Notes: generated by a model from the sequence alone, not told the origin. A stretch of DNA of 10,043 bases from an uncultured Desulfohalobiaceae bacterium (GCA_913055195.1 CAJXJU010000018.1:1-10043); one strand, 5' to 3'. Counted from the first letter of the stretch, positions 1 to 8,000 are shown. Numbers and translations: made by a program.

Positions 1-54
1 AAGGAGATAGAAGGGGTGCGGGTAATGGTGGAGCCGATTGTTTTTGGCGTGTAG
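1..54 (+). CDS. possible 3' end of an unidentified gene (partial)
   Basis: Reading from the first base gives 17 codons, KEIEGVRVMVEPIVFGV, closed by TAG. The alternating hydrophobic pattern is protein-like, but nothing identifies a family. The opposite strand is also open, from an ATG at 93 leftwards past the window edge (it begins MKSELQGWKWIPRLHAKN). That start has no visible ribosome site, which slightly favours the + strand reading. Only sequence to the left of the window can settle which strand is coding. Confidence 0.25.
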   Translation, partial: KEIEGVRVMVEPIVFGV

Positions 55-170
55 GCGCGGAATCCATTTCCACCCCTGCAGCTCTGATTTCATTTCTAAT
101 TTTTTGATAAATCAGTATATAACGAGACGGAACCTGACACTATTTCCCTTGCTCTTTTTTGTTTAATCGG

Positions 171-197
171 CTAGTTTAAACCAAAAATTTAAACTGG
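171..197. promoter_or_regulatory. inverted repeat just upstream of the first complete gene, possible operator or leader hairpin
   Basis: AGTTTAAA (173-180) and TTTAAACT (188-195) form a perfect 8-bp inverted repeat around a 7-nt A-rich centre. A T.G wobble (172/196) and a C-G pair (171/197) extend it. It ends 8 nt before the ATG at 206 and occupies the place where a good ribosome site would be expected; the sequence there (GGACGATAAG) is only weakly Shine-Dalgarno-like. A weak -35-like TTGCTC at 149-154 would put a poor -10 over the left arm. An operator or a translation-limiting hairpin are both possible. Confidence 0.4.
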
Positions 198-205
198 ACG
201 ATAAG

Positions 206-1447
206 ATGTATATTCCCCGTACTCTGGAAAAATCCATTAAAGAGGTTACAAAAGAATTTCCTGCCTTGCTTCTTACTGGCCCCAGACAGGTGGGCAAAAC
301 AACTTTGCTTCAACACCTTAAAGAGCCTGAGCGCACTTATGTGAGTCTTGATGATCCCATTATTCGCACTCTAGCCAGAGAAGATCCTGCCTTATTTTTT
401 CAAAAATTTCGTCCTCCTATTCTGATTGACGAAATCCAATATGGGCCGGACTTACTTTATTATATTAAAATGGAAATTGACCGCACTCATAAGCCAGGAC
501 AGTTCTGGCTTACAGGTTCTCAACAATTTGCGCTGATGTCCTCTATCTCAGAAACTTTAGCCGGTAGAATAGCTATCCTTAATTTACTTGGATTTTCCAT
601 GCGTGAACAGGACAAACGGCCTGAACCGGATGAGCCTTTTTTACCAACAAGAGAAAATTTATTGACTCGAGACGAGTCCGCTATAATGCTTACTTTACCT
701 CAGATTTTTGCTCGCATCTGGTTGGGTAGTTTTCCGGCCCTTATTACAGGACAAATAAAACAAAGGGATATTTTTTATAGCTCTTACGTGCAAACTTATT
801 TGCAAAGAGATGTCAGCGATCTTGCTCAGGTAGGAGACAGAGAAGCATTTTTTCGTTTTATAAAGGCCTGCGCTGCAAGAACAGCCCAGCTTCTCAATTT
901 ATCAGATCTAGCCAGAGACGCAGATATTAGCGTAACCACAGCCAAAAAATGGCTTTCAATCCTGGAAGCGAGTTTTCAGATTTTTCTTTTACGTCCATTT
1001 GCAACTAATTTAACTAAACGACTTATTAAGCGTCCCAAGCTCTATTTTGTAGATACCGGACTGGCAGCATATCTTACTGAGTGGACATCTCCGGAGACTC
1101 TTGCCTCAGGAGCAATGGCCGGGTCTTTTTTTGAAACCTTTGTTGTCGTGGAAATTTTAAAGACATGGTGGCACAGAGCGCGGCAGCCTTCAATATTTTA
1201 TTTTAGAAACAAAGATAAAAAAGAAATAGATGTTATTTTGCAGCAAAACAATATCCTTTATCCTGTGGAAATAAAACTCGGGGCATCTCCTAAAAAAGAA
1301 TGGATAAAAAATTTTTTGGCCATTAAAAGCATAACACAGAATAGTGATAGCAGCGTAAGCACAGGAGAAGGTTGTGTAATCTCTTTGATCAATACTCTTC
1401 TTCCATTGGACAAAGAGAACATGGCTTTGCCAGTAGGGTGTATATAA
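206..1447 (+). CDS. AAA_14/DUF4143 family ATP-binding protein
   Basis: This is a 413-residue member of the widespread AAA_14 plus DUF4143 family. The N-terminus MYIPRTLEK is the usual family start, which supports the ATG at 206 despite a weak ribosome site. The Walker A motif is GPRQVGKT (25-32), the Walker B motif is LIDEI (73-77), and a sensor-like TGSQQF follows (103-108). A helix-turn-helix-like segment lies around 231-262 (LSDLARDADISVTTAKKWL). The C-terminal domain keeps a PD-(D/E)XK-like pattern: E316, D342 in EIDVIL, then E355-I-K357 in PVEIKLG. Length and domain order are normal and nothing is broken. The cellular role of the family is not established; it is common in archaea and in accessory regions of bacteria. 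The gene is monocistronic here, followed by a strong hairpin and about 500 bp without a gene, so it need not belong to the BREX locus downstream. The last 30 or so residues are less family-like. Confidence 0.9.
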   Translation: MYIPRTLEKSIKEVTKEFPALLLTGPRQVGKTTLLQHLKEPERTYVSLDDPIIRTLAREDPALFFQKFRPPILIDEIQYGPDLLYYIKMEIDRTHKPGQFWLTGSQQFALMSSISETLAGRIAILNLLGFSMREQDKRPEPDEPFLPTRENLLTRDESAIMLTLPQIFARIWLGSFPALITGQIKQRDIFYSSYVQTYLQRDVSDLAQVGDREAFFRFIKACAARTAQLLNLSDLARDADISVTTAKKWLSILEASFQIFLLRPFATNLTKRLIKRPKLYFVDTGLAAYLTEWTSPETLASGAMAGSFFETFVVVEILKTWWHRARQPSIFYFRNKDKKEIDVILQQNNILYPVEIKLGASPKKEWIKNFLAIKSITQNSDSSVSTGEGCVISLINTLLPLDKENMALPVGCI

Positions 1448-1452
1448 TGATT

Positions 1453-1481
1453 CGCCTGCAAAAAGTCCCTTTTTGCAGGCG
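1453..1481. terminator. strong 13-bp hairpin after the first gene
   Basis: CGCCTGCAAAAAG (1453-1465), a 3-nt loop (TCC), then CTTTTTGCAGGCG (1469-1481) form a perfect 13-bp stem. It begins 5 nt after the TAA of the DUF4143 gene. No U-tract follows (the next bases are GCTCC), so it is not a textbook intrinsic terminator. It may protect the 3' end of the mRNA or be a mobile palindromic element. The loop and arms reappear in altered order at 9938-9979. Confidence 0.5.
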
Positions 1482-1552
1482 GCTCCATATAGGCAATAAT
1501 CGCTAAAAATTGACTGGATCAACCCGGTTTTGGTCATTTAAACATTTGAAAA

Positions 1553-1622
1553 TTCGGATTTGTTTCGGATTTCGACCCTATTGAATGAAAAAAATTCAAC
1601 AGGGCAGGAATTCGGATTTCGA
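1553..1622. repeat. TTCGGATTTCGA direct repeats around an inverted repeat
   Basis: The 12-nt word TTCGGATTTCGA occurs exactly at 1564-1575 and 1611-1622, with a shorter copy (TTCGGATTT) at 1553-1561. Between the two full copies, CCCTATTGAAT (1576-1586) and ATTCAACAGGG (1594-1604) form an 11-bp stem with one mismatch and a 7-nt A-rich loop. A hairpin directly flanked by identical 12-mers resembles a small non-autonomous mobile element, but no terminal structure or coding capacity proves it. Confidence 0.6.
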
Positions 1623-1626
1623 ATTT

Positions 1627-1654
1627 CTCAACTTTCGGAACTCCGAAAGTTGAG
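1627..1654. repeat. perfect 13-bp hairpin
   Basis: CTCAACTTTCGGA (1627-1639) is the exact reverse complement of 1642-1654, with only AC between, so the practical loop is four nucleotides. The 3' flank (TTATTAATTATGG) is AT-rich but is not a T-run. It sits 5 nt after the TTCGGATTTCGA cluster and reuses the TTTCGGA word, so the two structures are probably parts of one repeat element. Confidence 0.65.
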
Positions 1655-1809
1655 TTATTAATTATGGCGTCTGTCTGAATGAATTGATGTCTTCAAAACC
1701 TGATATTTTATGCGGTTCACGGTCTTTTTCTCTCTGATATTTTGGGACATTGTACCAGGTTGTCAAAAAATGTCAAGAAATTTCTCCTGTCCCTTTATTT
1801 ACTTTATTT

Positions 1810-1845
1810 ATTTTGCGCTTATTAATATCTATCTTGACATAGAGG
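1810..1845. repeat. 36-nt segment duplicated at 7997-8032 (left copy)
   Basis: Starting at ATTTTG and ending at AGAGG, this segment matches 7997-8032 at 30 of 36 positions without gaps. All six differences are C/T transitions. This copy includes TTGACA (1834-1839), which is CTGACA in the other. Weaker similarity continues downstream (ATTGTGCA here, ATTGCGCA there). Both copies lie in gene-free DNA upstream of a multi-gene unit. They may be diverged copies of a promoter region or relics of one ancestral gene. Confidence 0.6.
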
Positions 1846-1894
1846 TGGAACTATTGTGCAAGGTTCAATTTTTGTCGTTAATGATGTCTCCAAT

Positions 1895-1916
1895 CAAGCA
1901 CCTTACAGGTGCTCGA
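1895..1916. repeat. AGCACCT palindrome, copy 1 (upstream of brxF)
   Basis: AGCACCT (1897-1903), TAC, AGGTGCT (1907-1913) form a perfect 7-bp stem with a 3-nt loop, flanked by CA on the left and CGA on the right. It lies 15 nt before the brxF ribosome site. A second copy with the same flanks and only two changed bases, both at the loop, lies inside brxF at 2191-2212. A half copy occurs at 10033-10041. Confidence 0.7.
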
Positions 1917-1931
1917 TGATCAACAGGTTTT

Positions 1932-1937
1932 AAGGAG
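1932..1937 (+). promoter_or_regulatory. ribosome binding site that fixes the GTG start of brxF
   Basis: AAGGAG lies 7 nt before GTG at 1945. The overlapping ATG at 1938 opens a different frame that closes within 16 codons. The frame upstream of the GTG is closed by TAA at 1930-1932, so no earlier in-frame start exists. GTG is therefore the most likely initiator. Confidence 0.75.
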
Positions 1938-1944
1938 ATGAATA

Positions 1945-2448
1945 GTGAAAAACTCTCTGGCAAACCATGTCATGCAAAAAATTAGTGAAGTCAATGAGCT
2001 TTATTTCCGGTTGATTTTGCTGGTTGGTCCGTCAGGTTGCGGGAAAACAAAACTTTTGCAGGAACTATCTACTTTGACTTCCGCACCGCTTATCAACGTC
2101 AACCTTGAGTTATCTCGCGTGCTGCTGGATTTGAGTGAACGCCAGCGTGTATTGCAACTGGCCAGGATATTAAGCAAAATAGTGGCTGAACAAGCACCTC
2201 GCAGGTGCTCGACAGATGTTGGTAGCGACCTGGTTTTGCTCGATAATATTGAAATTCTTTTTGATAGACACCTTAAACAGGATCCTTTGCGTCTGCTTCA
2301 GGGGCTATCCAGAAATAAAACAATTATAGCAACCTGGAATGGAAATATTAAGGATGGCCATATTATTTATGCTGAGGCCGGACATCCTGAATATCGCCGT
2401 TATCCTGCCTGCGATTTTTTGTCAGTCAGCATGGATGTGGCCAGATGA
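1945..2448 (+). CDS. brxF: BrxF, small P-loop ATPase of type 3 BREX
   Basis: This 167-residue protein matches the BrxF pattern. It has Walker A GPSGCGKT (28-35), then INVNLELSRVLLDLSERQR, a Walker B-like LVLLDNIEILF, the run QDPLRLLQGLSRN, and a C-terminal HPEYRRYP. BrxF is the small nucleotide-binding subunit specific to type 3 BREX phage-defence loci and is encoded beside BrxC/PglY, as here (21-bp gap to the next gene). Its exact biochemical role is unsettled. The start is a GTG supported by AAGGAG. One oddity is that residues 83-89 (QAPRRCS) are encoded by a copy of the palindromic repeat found upstream of the gene. This places an Arg/Cys-containing insert in the linker before Walker B, in frame and without destroying any motif. 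I recognise the family from motif order and neighbourhood, not from a search. Confidence 0.82.
   Translation: MKNSLANHVMQKISEVNELYFRLILLVGPSGCGKTKLLQELSTLTSAPLINVNLELSRVLLDLSERQRVLQLARILSKIVAEQAPRRCSTDVGSDLVLLDNIEILFDRHLKQDPLRLLQGLSRNKTIIATWNGNIKDGHIIYAEAGHPEYRRYPACDFLSVSMDVAR
2191..2212. repeat. AGCACCT palindrome, copy 2, inside brxF
   Basis: AGCACCT (2193-2199), CGC, AGGTGCT (2203-2209), with the same CA and CGA flanks as copy 1. Twenty of 22 positions agree with 1895-1916, and the two changes fall at the loop, so the stem is preserved. The element starts exactly on a codon boundary and is read as QAPRRCS. It is 296 bp downstream of copy 1. Confidence 0.75.
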
Positions 2449-2469
2449 AAAATTAAGAGGGTATGCACA

Positions 2470-5400
2470 ATGAAATACGGGGAATTAATCCAGTTTGAAG
2501 CCATTGATACAATAATTCGGCTCAGGGATGCTGATGAGAGTTTAACTGCCAGGCAATTGGTCAGCACCTATGTCATTTCAGATGAAATGGCTGATAGATT
2601 GATTAACCTTGTGTTTCCTCAACTTCAATTTGCTCATCCTGCTGACAACAAAGGGCTTTTAATAGTGGGTAATTATGGAACTGGTAAGTCTCATCTGATG
2701 TCAGTGATTTCCAGTATTGCCGAAGATATGGATTTACTTTCCCTTCTTAAAAACGAGCAGGTAGCAGAGGCTGCGCATCAAATTGCCGGTAAATTCAAGG
2801 TAATTCGTACTGAAATAGGCGCAACCACCATGCCTTTGCGAGATATAATTGTAGGAGAACTGGAAGAACATCTAGCGAAGATGGGTGTTGATTATTCATT
2901 CCCGGATGCCAGTGAGGTTGTAAGCAACAAGCGGGCATTTGAAGAGTTAATGGCAGCTTTCCATGAGGTATATCCGGATCATGGTCTGCTTCTGGTGGTG
3001 GATGAGTTATTGGATTATCTTCGTACCCGTAAAGATCAGGAATTGATCCTTGACCTTAATTTCTTGCGTGAGGTGGGAGAAGTCTGCAAAGACTTACGCT
3101 TTCGTTTCATGGCCGGATTGCAGGAAGCCATCTTTGACAGCCCTCGTTTTGCTTTTGTGGCTGATCAGGTTCGCCGGGTAAAAGACCGTTTTGAGCAAAT
3201 CCTTATTGCGCGTCAGGACGTTAAATTTGTTGTGGCGCAGCGTCTTTTAAAAAAAACTGAAGAACAGCAGGCTGAAATTCGTGAATATCTCACGCCTTTT
3301 GCCAGGTTTTACGGTCAGATGAATGAACGAATGGAAGAATTTGTGCGTCTTTTCCCTGTCCATCCCGACTATATTGATACTTTTGAACGCGTCACAGCAG
3401 TGGAAAAACGTGAGGTGCTCAAGACCCTTTCCTTTGCTATGAAAAAATTGCTTAATGATGACGTGCCTGCTGATAGACCCGGTCTTATTTCTTATGACAG
3501 TTACTGGGAAAAATTGCGAAGCAACCCTGCCTTCAGGCTCATTCCAGATGTAAAAGCTGTTCTTGATTGCTCTTCTGTCCTGGAGGCCAGAATTGAGCAG
3601 GCATTTACCCGTCCGGTATATAAACCATTGGCGCTTCGCATCATTCATGCCCTGTCGGTTCATCGTCTGACTACAGGTGATATTTATGCTCCCATTGGCC
3701 CTACTGCCGAAGAACTGCGGGATTCTCTCTGTCTTTATCAACCTGGCATTGAAGATCTGGGCGGAGAACCAGCAGATGATTTACTAACCCTGGTGGAGAC
3801 AGTCTTAAAAGAGATTCATAGAACAGTAAGTGGTCAATTTATTTCTTTTAATCCAGAAAACAGGCAATATTATCTTGATCTTAAAAAGACAGATGACTTT
3901 GATGCCCTTATTGAAAAGCGTTCAGAAACCCTTGATGCTTCACATCTGGATCGCTACTACTATGAAGCTCTAAAACGGGTAATGGAATGTACTGATCAAA
4001 CTTATGTAACTGGCTATAAAATCTGGCAACATGAACTGGAATGGACAGATCGTAAAGTAACAAGGTCAGGTTATTTATTTTTTGGTTCACCTAATGAGCG
4101 TTCAACAGCAGTGCCGCCTCGTGATTTTTATATTTATTTTATTCAACCATTTGATCCGCCACGCTTTAAAGATGAAAACAAGGCCGATGAGGTCTTTTTG
4201 CGCTTAAGCCACATGGACGATGAGTTTCGCACTGCACTTATGAGATATGCTGCTGCACTGGAACTGGCTTCCACCTCAAGCGGTCAGGCCAAAAAAGCTT
4301 ATGAATCCAGGGCGGGCGAGTTTTTACGCAAAATGGTAAACTGGTTGCAAAGCCATATAACCGATGCTTTTGACATAACTTATCAGGGGAAAACCAAAAA
4401 GCTAAGAAGTTGGGCAAAAGGTAAGTCCCTTCGAGAACTATCCGGCATCTCCCCCCATGAGCGCATTAACTTCCGTGACTTAATAAATACCATTACCAGC
4501 ACTATTTTATCTGCTCATTTTCAGGATCAAGCACCAGAATATCCTTATTTTTCAGTGCTCATTACAAATCAAAATCGTGAACAGGCTGTTCAGGATGCCC
4601 TGCGTGCCATTGCAGGCAATACTCCTACCAGGCAGGCAAGGGCTGTTCTTGATGGACTTGAACTATTTGATGGCGAACGGTTTGACCCTTATGCATCCAG
4701 ATACGCAAACCATGTTTTGAACATACTAAAAAATAAAGGCCATGGCCAGGTGGTCAATCGTTCAGAATTAATACAGGATATTTACGGCGTTGAATATTTT
4801 GCAGCGGATAAGGGGTATCGTCTGGAACCAGAATGGCTTGTGGTGATTCTGGCGGTTTTAGTTTATAATGGGGACGTGGTGCTTGCAATTCCTGGTAAGA
4901 AATTTGATGCTACTAAAGTTTCTGAACTTGCTGCCACTCATATTTCTGAACTTACTCAGTTTAAACATATTGAGCGTCCCAAAGACTGGAATTTGCCAGC
5001 CCTAAAAAGCCTTTTTGAATTGTTAAAACTTACTCCTGGCCTGGTGCAACTGATAACTCAGGGAAAAGATGAGCCTGTGCGAGAGCTTCAAAAGGCCATT
5101 TCTGAAAATGTAGAGAAGTTTGTTTTAGCTCAACAAATCCTGCAAAGCAGATTACCATTCTGGGGTAGAAATTTGCTTGCTGAAGAAGATGTAAAAAAAT
5201 ACCAGAAGCAGCTGGAAGAAACAAAAAACTTCCTGGAATCTTTGCAGCCTTATACTTCTCCTGGTAAATTGAAAAATTTTCGCTATAGTTCTGAAGAAGT
5301 TAAAAAACACGAGGCTGGTTTTGCTGTTCTTGCTGAGCTAAATTCCATGCAGGAATTAATAAATGATTTTGCATCGCTTACATCTTATCTGTCAGAAGCA

Positions 5401-6201
5401 GGGGTGGTTTTGCCTGAAGGGCACGAATGGGTAAAACAGATGAAAAATACAAGAGACATGGTTCTGGCTGAAATATTTAATTTAACCAGCAATAAAACCA
5501 GTTCTTTTCGGCAGCAAACTCTTAAAAAATTAGGGGAACTAAAAAATAAATATGTGCAGGTTTATCTTGAATTGCATGGCAAAGCTCGTCTGGGGGTGAA
5601 TGATGATAAACGCAAAGCCAGACTTTTGAATGATAATCGACTTAATGTCTTGAAAAAACTTGCCACCATTGACCTGTTGCCACGGCAGCACCTGACAGAT
5701 TTTCAAAATCGTCTGGCGGTCCTGAAAACCTGTTTTGCTCTGACTTCACAGGATATTGAAGCTTCGCCAGTTTGTCCGCATTGTTCTTACCGGCCAGGCA
5801 CGGAAATTTCTTCTGTTCCAGCAAGCTCAATACTTGATAATCTGGACGATAAACTGGATCAGATGATTGATGAGTGGACAAAAATGCTTTTAGATAACCT
5901 GGATGATCCAACCACTCGTAAAAATCTTGATTTGTTAGCACCTGCAGAACGTAATTTAATAGATACTTTTCTTAAGGAACGAAAATTACCAGAAAATTTG
6001 AGTCAGGATTTTATCCATGCCATTCAGGAGGTATTGTCAGGTCTTTGTAAAATTACTCTTAAGATGGATGATTTGCGCCTTAATCTTTTTAAAGGTGGCG
6101 CACCTGCAACTCCTGCTGAGTTAAAGAAACGCTTTGAAGAATATATAGATGAGCTGACAAAAGGGTATGAACAGGGGAAAGTAAGGATTGTATTGGAGTA
6201 G
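2470..6201 (+). CDS. brxC: BrxC/PglY-type large ATPase (DUF6079 family), BREX-3
   Basis: This is a 1243-residue P-loop ATPase of the DUF6079 type, the large BrxC/PglY subunit expected next to BrxF in type 3 BREX; the length is normal. The start ATG is preceded by AAGAGGG at 2455-2461. The N-terminus [18 protein letters not shown] leads to Walker A GNYGTGKS (67-74) followed by HLMSVISS. Walker B is [12 protein letters not shown] (173-184, with D178 and E179). The middle is helical and charged, and residues about 890-1060 look coiled-coil prone (many E/K/L/Q). A single CPHC knuckle occurs at 1102-1105 with no obvious second Cys pair nearby, so a complete zinc ribbon is not evident. BrxC is part of the core needed for BREX host methylation and phage exclusion in characterised systems; the mechanism is inferred by family. 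It lies between brxF and a gene starting 3 nt after its stop, consistent with one transcript. Confidence 0.85.
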   Translation: MKYGELIQFEAIDTIIRLRDADESLTARQLVSTYVISDEMADRLINLVFPQLQFAHPADNKGLLIVGNYGTGKSHLMSVISSIAEDMDLLSLLKNEQVAEAAHQIAGKFKVIRTEIGATTMPLRDIIVGELEEHLAKMGVDYSFPDASEVVSNKRAFEELMAAFHEVYPDHGLLLVVDELLDYLRTRKDQELILDLNFLREVGEVCKDLRFRFMAGLQEAIFDSPRFAFVADQVRRVKDRFEQILIARQDVKFVVAQRLLKKTEEQQAEIREYLTPFARFYGQMNERMEEFVRLFPVHPDYIDTFERVTAVEKREVLKTLSFAMKKLLNDDVPADRPGLISYDSYWEKLRSNPAFRLIPDVKAVLDCSSVLEARIEQAFTRPVYKPLALRIIHALSVHRLTTGDIYAPIGPTAEELRDSLCLYQPGIEDLGGEPADDLLTLVETVLKEIHRTVSGQFISFNPENRQYYLDLKKTDDFDALIEKRSETLDASHLDRYYYEALKRVMECTDQTYVTGYKIWQHELEWTDRKVTRSGYLFFGSPNERSTAVPPRDFYIYFIQPFDPPRFKDENKADEVFLRLSHMDDEFRTALMRYAAALELASTSSGQAKKAYESRAGEFLRKMVNWLQSHITDAFDITYQGKTKKLRSWAKGKSLRELSGISPHERINFRDLINTITSTILSAHFQDQAPEYPYFSVLITNQNREQAVQDALRAIAGNTPTRQARAVLDGLELFDGERFDPYASRYANHVLNILKNKGHGQVVNRSELIQDIYGVEYFAADKGYRLEPEWLVVILAVLVYNGDVVLAIPGKKFDATKVSELAATHISELTQFKHIERPKDWNLPALKSLFELLKLTPGLVQLITQGKDEPVRELQKAISENVEKFVLAQQILQSRLPFWGRNLLAEEDVKKYQKQLEETKNFLESLQPYTSPGKLKNFRYSSEEVKKHEAGFAVLAELNSMQELINDFASLTSYLSEAGVVLPEGHEWVKQMKNTRDMVLAEIFNLTSNKTSSFRQQTLKKLGELKNKYVQVYLELHGKARLGVNDDKRKARLLNDNRLNVLKKLATIDLLPRQHLTDFQNRLAVLKTCFALTSQDIEASPVCPHCSYRPGTEISSVPASSILDNLDDKLDQMIDEWTKMLLDNLDDPTTRKNLDLLAPAERNLIDTFLKERKLPENLSQDFIHAIQEVLSGLCKITLKMDDLRLNLFKGGAPATPAELKKRFEEYIDELTKGYEQGKVRIVLE

Positions 6202-6204
6202 TTT

Positions 6205-7929
6205 ATGCGGGAACTTTCTGAAATTCGTTTATTATTAGATAAACTCGAACATCAGCCTGCTGATGCTTTAGAAGATCAGGATCTTGATTTCAAGGAATGG
6301 AATACCCGCAGCATGGCAGATGCAATATCCATGACTATTGAGATGGCCATTTGTATGGCTAATGGTGGGGGCGGCACAGTAGTTTTTGGTGTCAATGACA
6401 AAGCTATAGGACGTAAACAAGCCATTTTAGGAGTGCCGCCAGAAGTGGATATGAATCGTCTAAAAAAGGCGGTTTATGATTCAACCGATCCTAGACTTAC
6501 TCCTGTTTTTCAAGAGCTTATAGTTCCAGAAGGAACTGGTCGGCTTATTGTCATGCAGGTTTATCCTGGATTGCCTCCTTATACTGACACCCAGGGACGA
6601 GGCAAAATTCGCGTGGGAAAGGACTGCCAACCTCTTACAGGAACATTGCGCCGCGGGATAATGGTAGAAACAGGAGAAACTGATTTTACTGCCATTTCAG
6701 TGTCGGATCCTGTTGAATCACTTATTTCCGCAGCAGCTATGGAGCGCTTGCGGGAAGCTGCACGTCGCGAGAACGCACCTGAAGATTTGCTTAATAAGAC
6801 AGACCTTGACTTACTTACTGCTCTGGATTTGCTCCGTAACGGGCAATTGTTACGAGCTGGTATATTTTTGGCCGGTACAAAAGATGCCATACGTAAATAT
6901 TTTCCTGGTTATATCTGGACGTATCTGCGCATGGAAACTGATATCCACTATTCTAATCGTGCAGATGGTTATGATGCTTTACCAGTTGCTCTGGAACGGA
7001 TCCTGGATTGGGTTATGACTAACAATCCAATTACCACAGTCCCTCAAGGTCTTTTTCATTTTGAAATTCGTACCTATCCAGAAATAGCCTTAAGAGAAGC
7101 GTTGCTCAATGCCTTTGCTCATGCTGACTATCGTATAGCCGGGCCAATTATGGTTAAACAATTCCAGGATCGGTTGGAAATAAGCAATCCAGGTGGTCTG
7201 CCAGGAGGGATTACTCCTGATAATATCTTACGACATGAACCAATTGCCAGAAATCCAGCCCTGATAGATGCTTTGACGCGCCTTCGATTGGTCAACCGAA
7301 GTAATCTGGGAATACGCCGTATGTATCATGCCCTTCTAATAGAAGGCAAAGAACCTCCTATAATAATTGATGAAGGTGAAGCAGTGAGGGTTATTTTTCA
7401 GGCAAGCAATCTGTCTGTACCGTTTCGGATGTTTGTTGCTGAAGAAGCAGATCGGGGCAGGATTCTCACTGTTGAACATCTTTTGATTTTACAACATTTG
7501 TTCAGGCATCCAGAGATAGATACGATTGTTGCCGCTCAAATTGCGCAACAGTCTGAGCAAAGTGCCAGAGAAATTTTAAGTGAAATGGAATTAAAATTTG
7601 GATATATTGAGCGTGGTGGAACAGGAAGAGGAACTTACTGGATTTTACGCCATGATCTTCATCGACGACTGTCTTTGCCTGGTCATCCTGAACGGGATCG
7701 CCGGATTGATTGGGAAGCAGCCAAGACTCGGGTTTTAAGCGTCCTCAAACAACGAGCCCAACGAGGAGAGTCCGGACTGAGTAATGCTGAAATTCGACAG
7801 ATCACCCATTTCGACCGCGCGCAAGTAAAACGGCTTATGGCCGAGCTAAACCGTGAAAACGCGGCTACTCTGACAGGAAAGGGCAGGGGCGCTCGATGGG
7901 AATACAAAGAGAATAATAACAATGGATAA
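6205..7929 (+). CDS. AlbA_2 / GHKL-type ATPase / tandem winged-helix regulator-like protein
   Basis: This 574-residue protein has the COG2865 layout. The AlbA_2 (Schlafen-like, putative nucleic-acid-binding) domain is N-terminal, with LDFKEW (27-32) and ANGGGGTVVFGVND (52-65). A HATPase_c_4 domain follows, with E298, N302 and HADY (306-309) as the N-box and NPGGLPGG (328-335) as the glycine box. Two winged-helix segments follow at about 420-485 (GYIERGGTGRGTYWIL) and about 505-570 (GLSNAEIRQ...TGKGRGARWEY). The usual family member has one C-terminal winged helix, so the second is an extra. Its ribosome site GGAG (6195-6198) lies in the last codons of brxC and its ATG is 3 nt after that stop, so translation is probably coupled. 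Candidate roles are an ATP-dependent transcriptional regulator of the locus or an accessory defence effector. It is not one of the classical BREX-3 core genes. The function is inferred from domains only. Confidence 0.85.
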   Translation: MRELSEIRLLLDKLEHQPADALEDQDLDFKEWNTRSMADAISMTIEMAICMANGGGGTVVFGVNDKAIGRKQAILGVPPEVDMNRLKKAVYDSTDPRLTPVFQELIVPEGTGRLIVMQVYPGLPPYTDTQGRGKIRVGKDCQPLTGTLRRGIMVETGETDFTAISVSDPVESLISAAAMERLREAARRENAPEDLLNKTDLDLLTALDLLRNGQLLRAGIFLAGTKDAIRKYFPGYIWTYLRMETDIHYSNRADGYDALPVALERILDWVMTNNPITTVPQGLFHFEIRTYPEIALREALLNAFAHADYRIAGPIMVKQFQDRLEISNPGGLPGGITPDNILRHEPIARNPALIDALTRLRLVNRSNLGIRRMYHALLIEGKEPPIIIDEGEAVRVIFQASNLSVPFRMFVAEEADRGRILTVEHLLILQHLFRHPEIDTIVAAQIAQQSEQSAREILSEMELKFGYIERGGTGRGTYWILRHDLHRRLSLPGHPERDRRIDWEAAKTRVLSVLKQRAQRGESGLSNAEIRQITHFDRAQVKRLMAELNRENAATLTGKGRGARWEYKENNNNG

Positions 7930-7930
7930 A

Positions 7931-8000
7931 AAAATGGCACCAATCCATTTCTATGCCATTTTGCAGTATAAATGGAATAATAAATGGCAATATGCCATTT
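7931..8000. repeat. AAATGGCA / TGCCATTT inverted-repeat cluster
   Basis: AAAATGGCA (7931-7939) pairs with TGCCATTTT (7954-7962). AAATGGCA (7982-7989), ATA, TGCCATTT (7993-8000) make a perfect 19-nt palindrome. Partial copies lie between: CCATTT at 7945-7950 and AAATGG at 7970-7975. The units recur roughly every 11-13 nt. It begins immediately after the stop codon of the AlbA/GHKL gene. Confidence 0.6.

Larger units (their letters stand above)
1448..1944. other. 497-bp gene-free interval rich in hairpins and repeats
   Basis: No convincing gene is present. An open frame at 1710-1919 encodes a Phe/Ile-rich peptide with no ribosome site and runs through the repeats. From left to right the interval holds a 13-bp hairpin (1453-1481), a group of TTCGGATTT repeats around a hairpin (1553-1622), a perfect 13-bp hairpin (1627-1654), a 10-bp palindrome AGAAATTTCT (1776-1785), a 36-nt segment that recurs at 7997-8032, and the AGCACCT palindrome (1895-1916). 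A TTGACA hexamer at 1834-1839 is a perfect -35, but no acceptable -10 lies 16-18 bp downstream. The brxF promoter must lie in this interval but I cannot place it. Confidence 0.7.

Noticed and set aside
1..93. Minus-strand open frame from ATG 93 to the window edge (MKSELQGWKWIPRLHAKN...)
   Set aside because: No ribosome site precedes the ATG, and it conflicts with a + strand reading that ends naturally at 54. Too short to decide, so it is noted only.
1190..1537. Minus-strand open frames over the end of the DUF4143 gene
   Set aside because: They overlap a gene with strong family motifs, have aromatic- and Cys-rich low-complexity translations and no ribosome sites.
1834..1862. Sigma-70 promoter based on TTGACA at 1834-1839
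   Set aside because: The hexamers 16-18 bp downstream (GTGCAA, TGCAAG, GCAAGG) do not resemble a -10 box.
1710..1919. 69-codon + frame ahead of brxF
   Set aside because: No ribosome site, Phe/Ile-rich translation, and it runs through the duplicated 36-nt segment and the palindrome.
3247..3741. 164-codon minus-strand frame inside brxC
   Set aside because: Opposite strand of a well-supported ATPase gene, with no recognisable motif.
5761..5820. Zinc ribbon in the brxC product
   Set aside because: Only one CPHC pair (residues 1102-1105) is visible, with no second Cys or His pair at a suitable distance.
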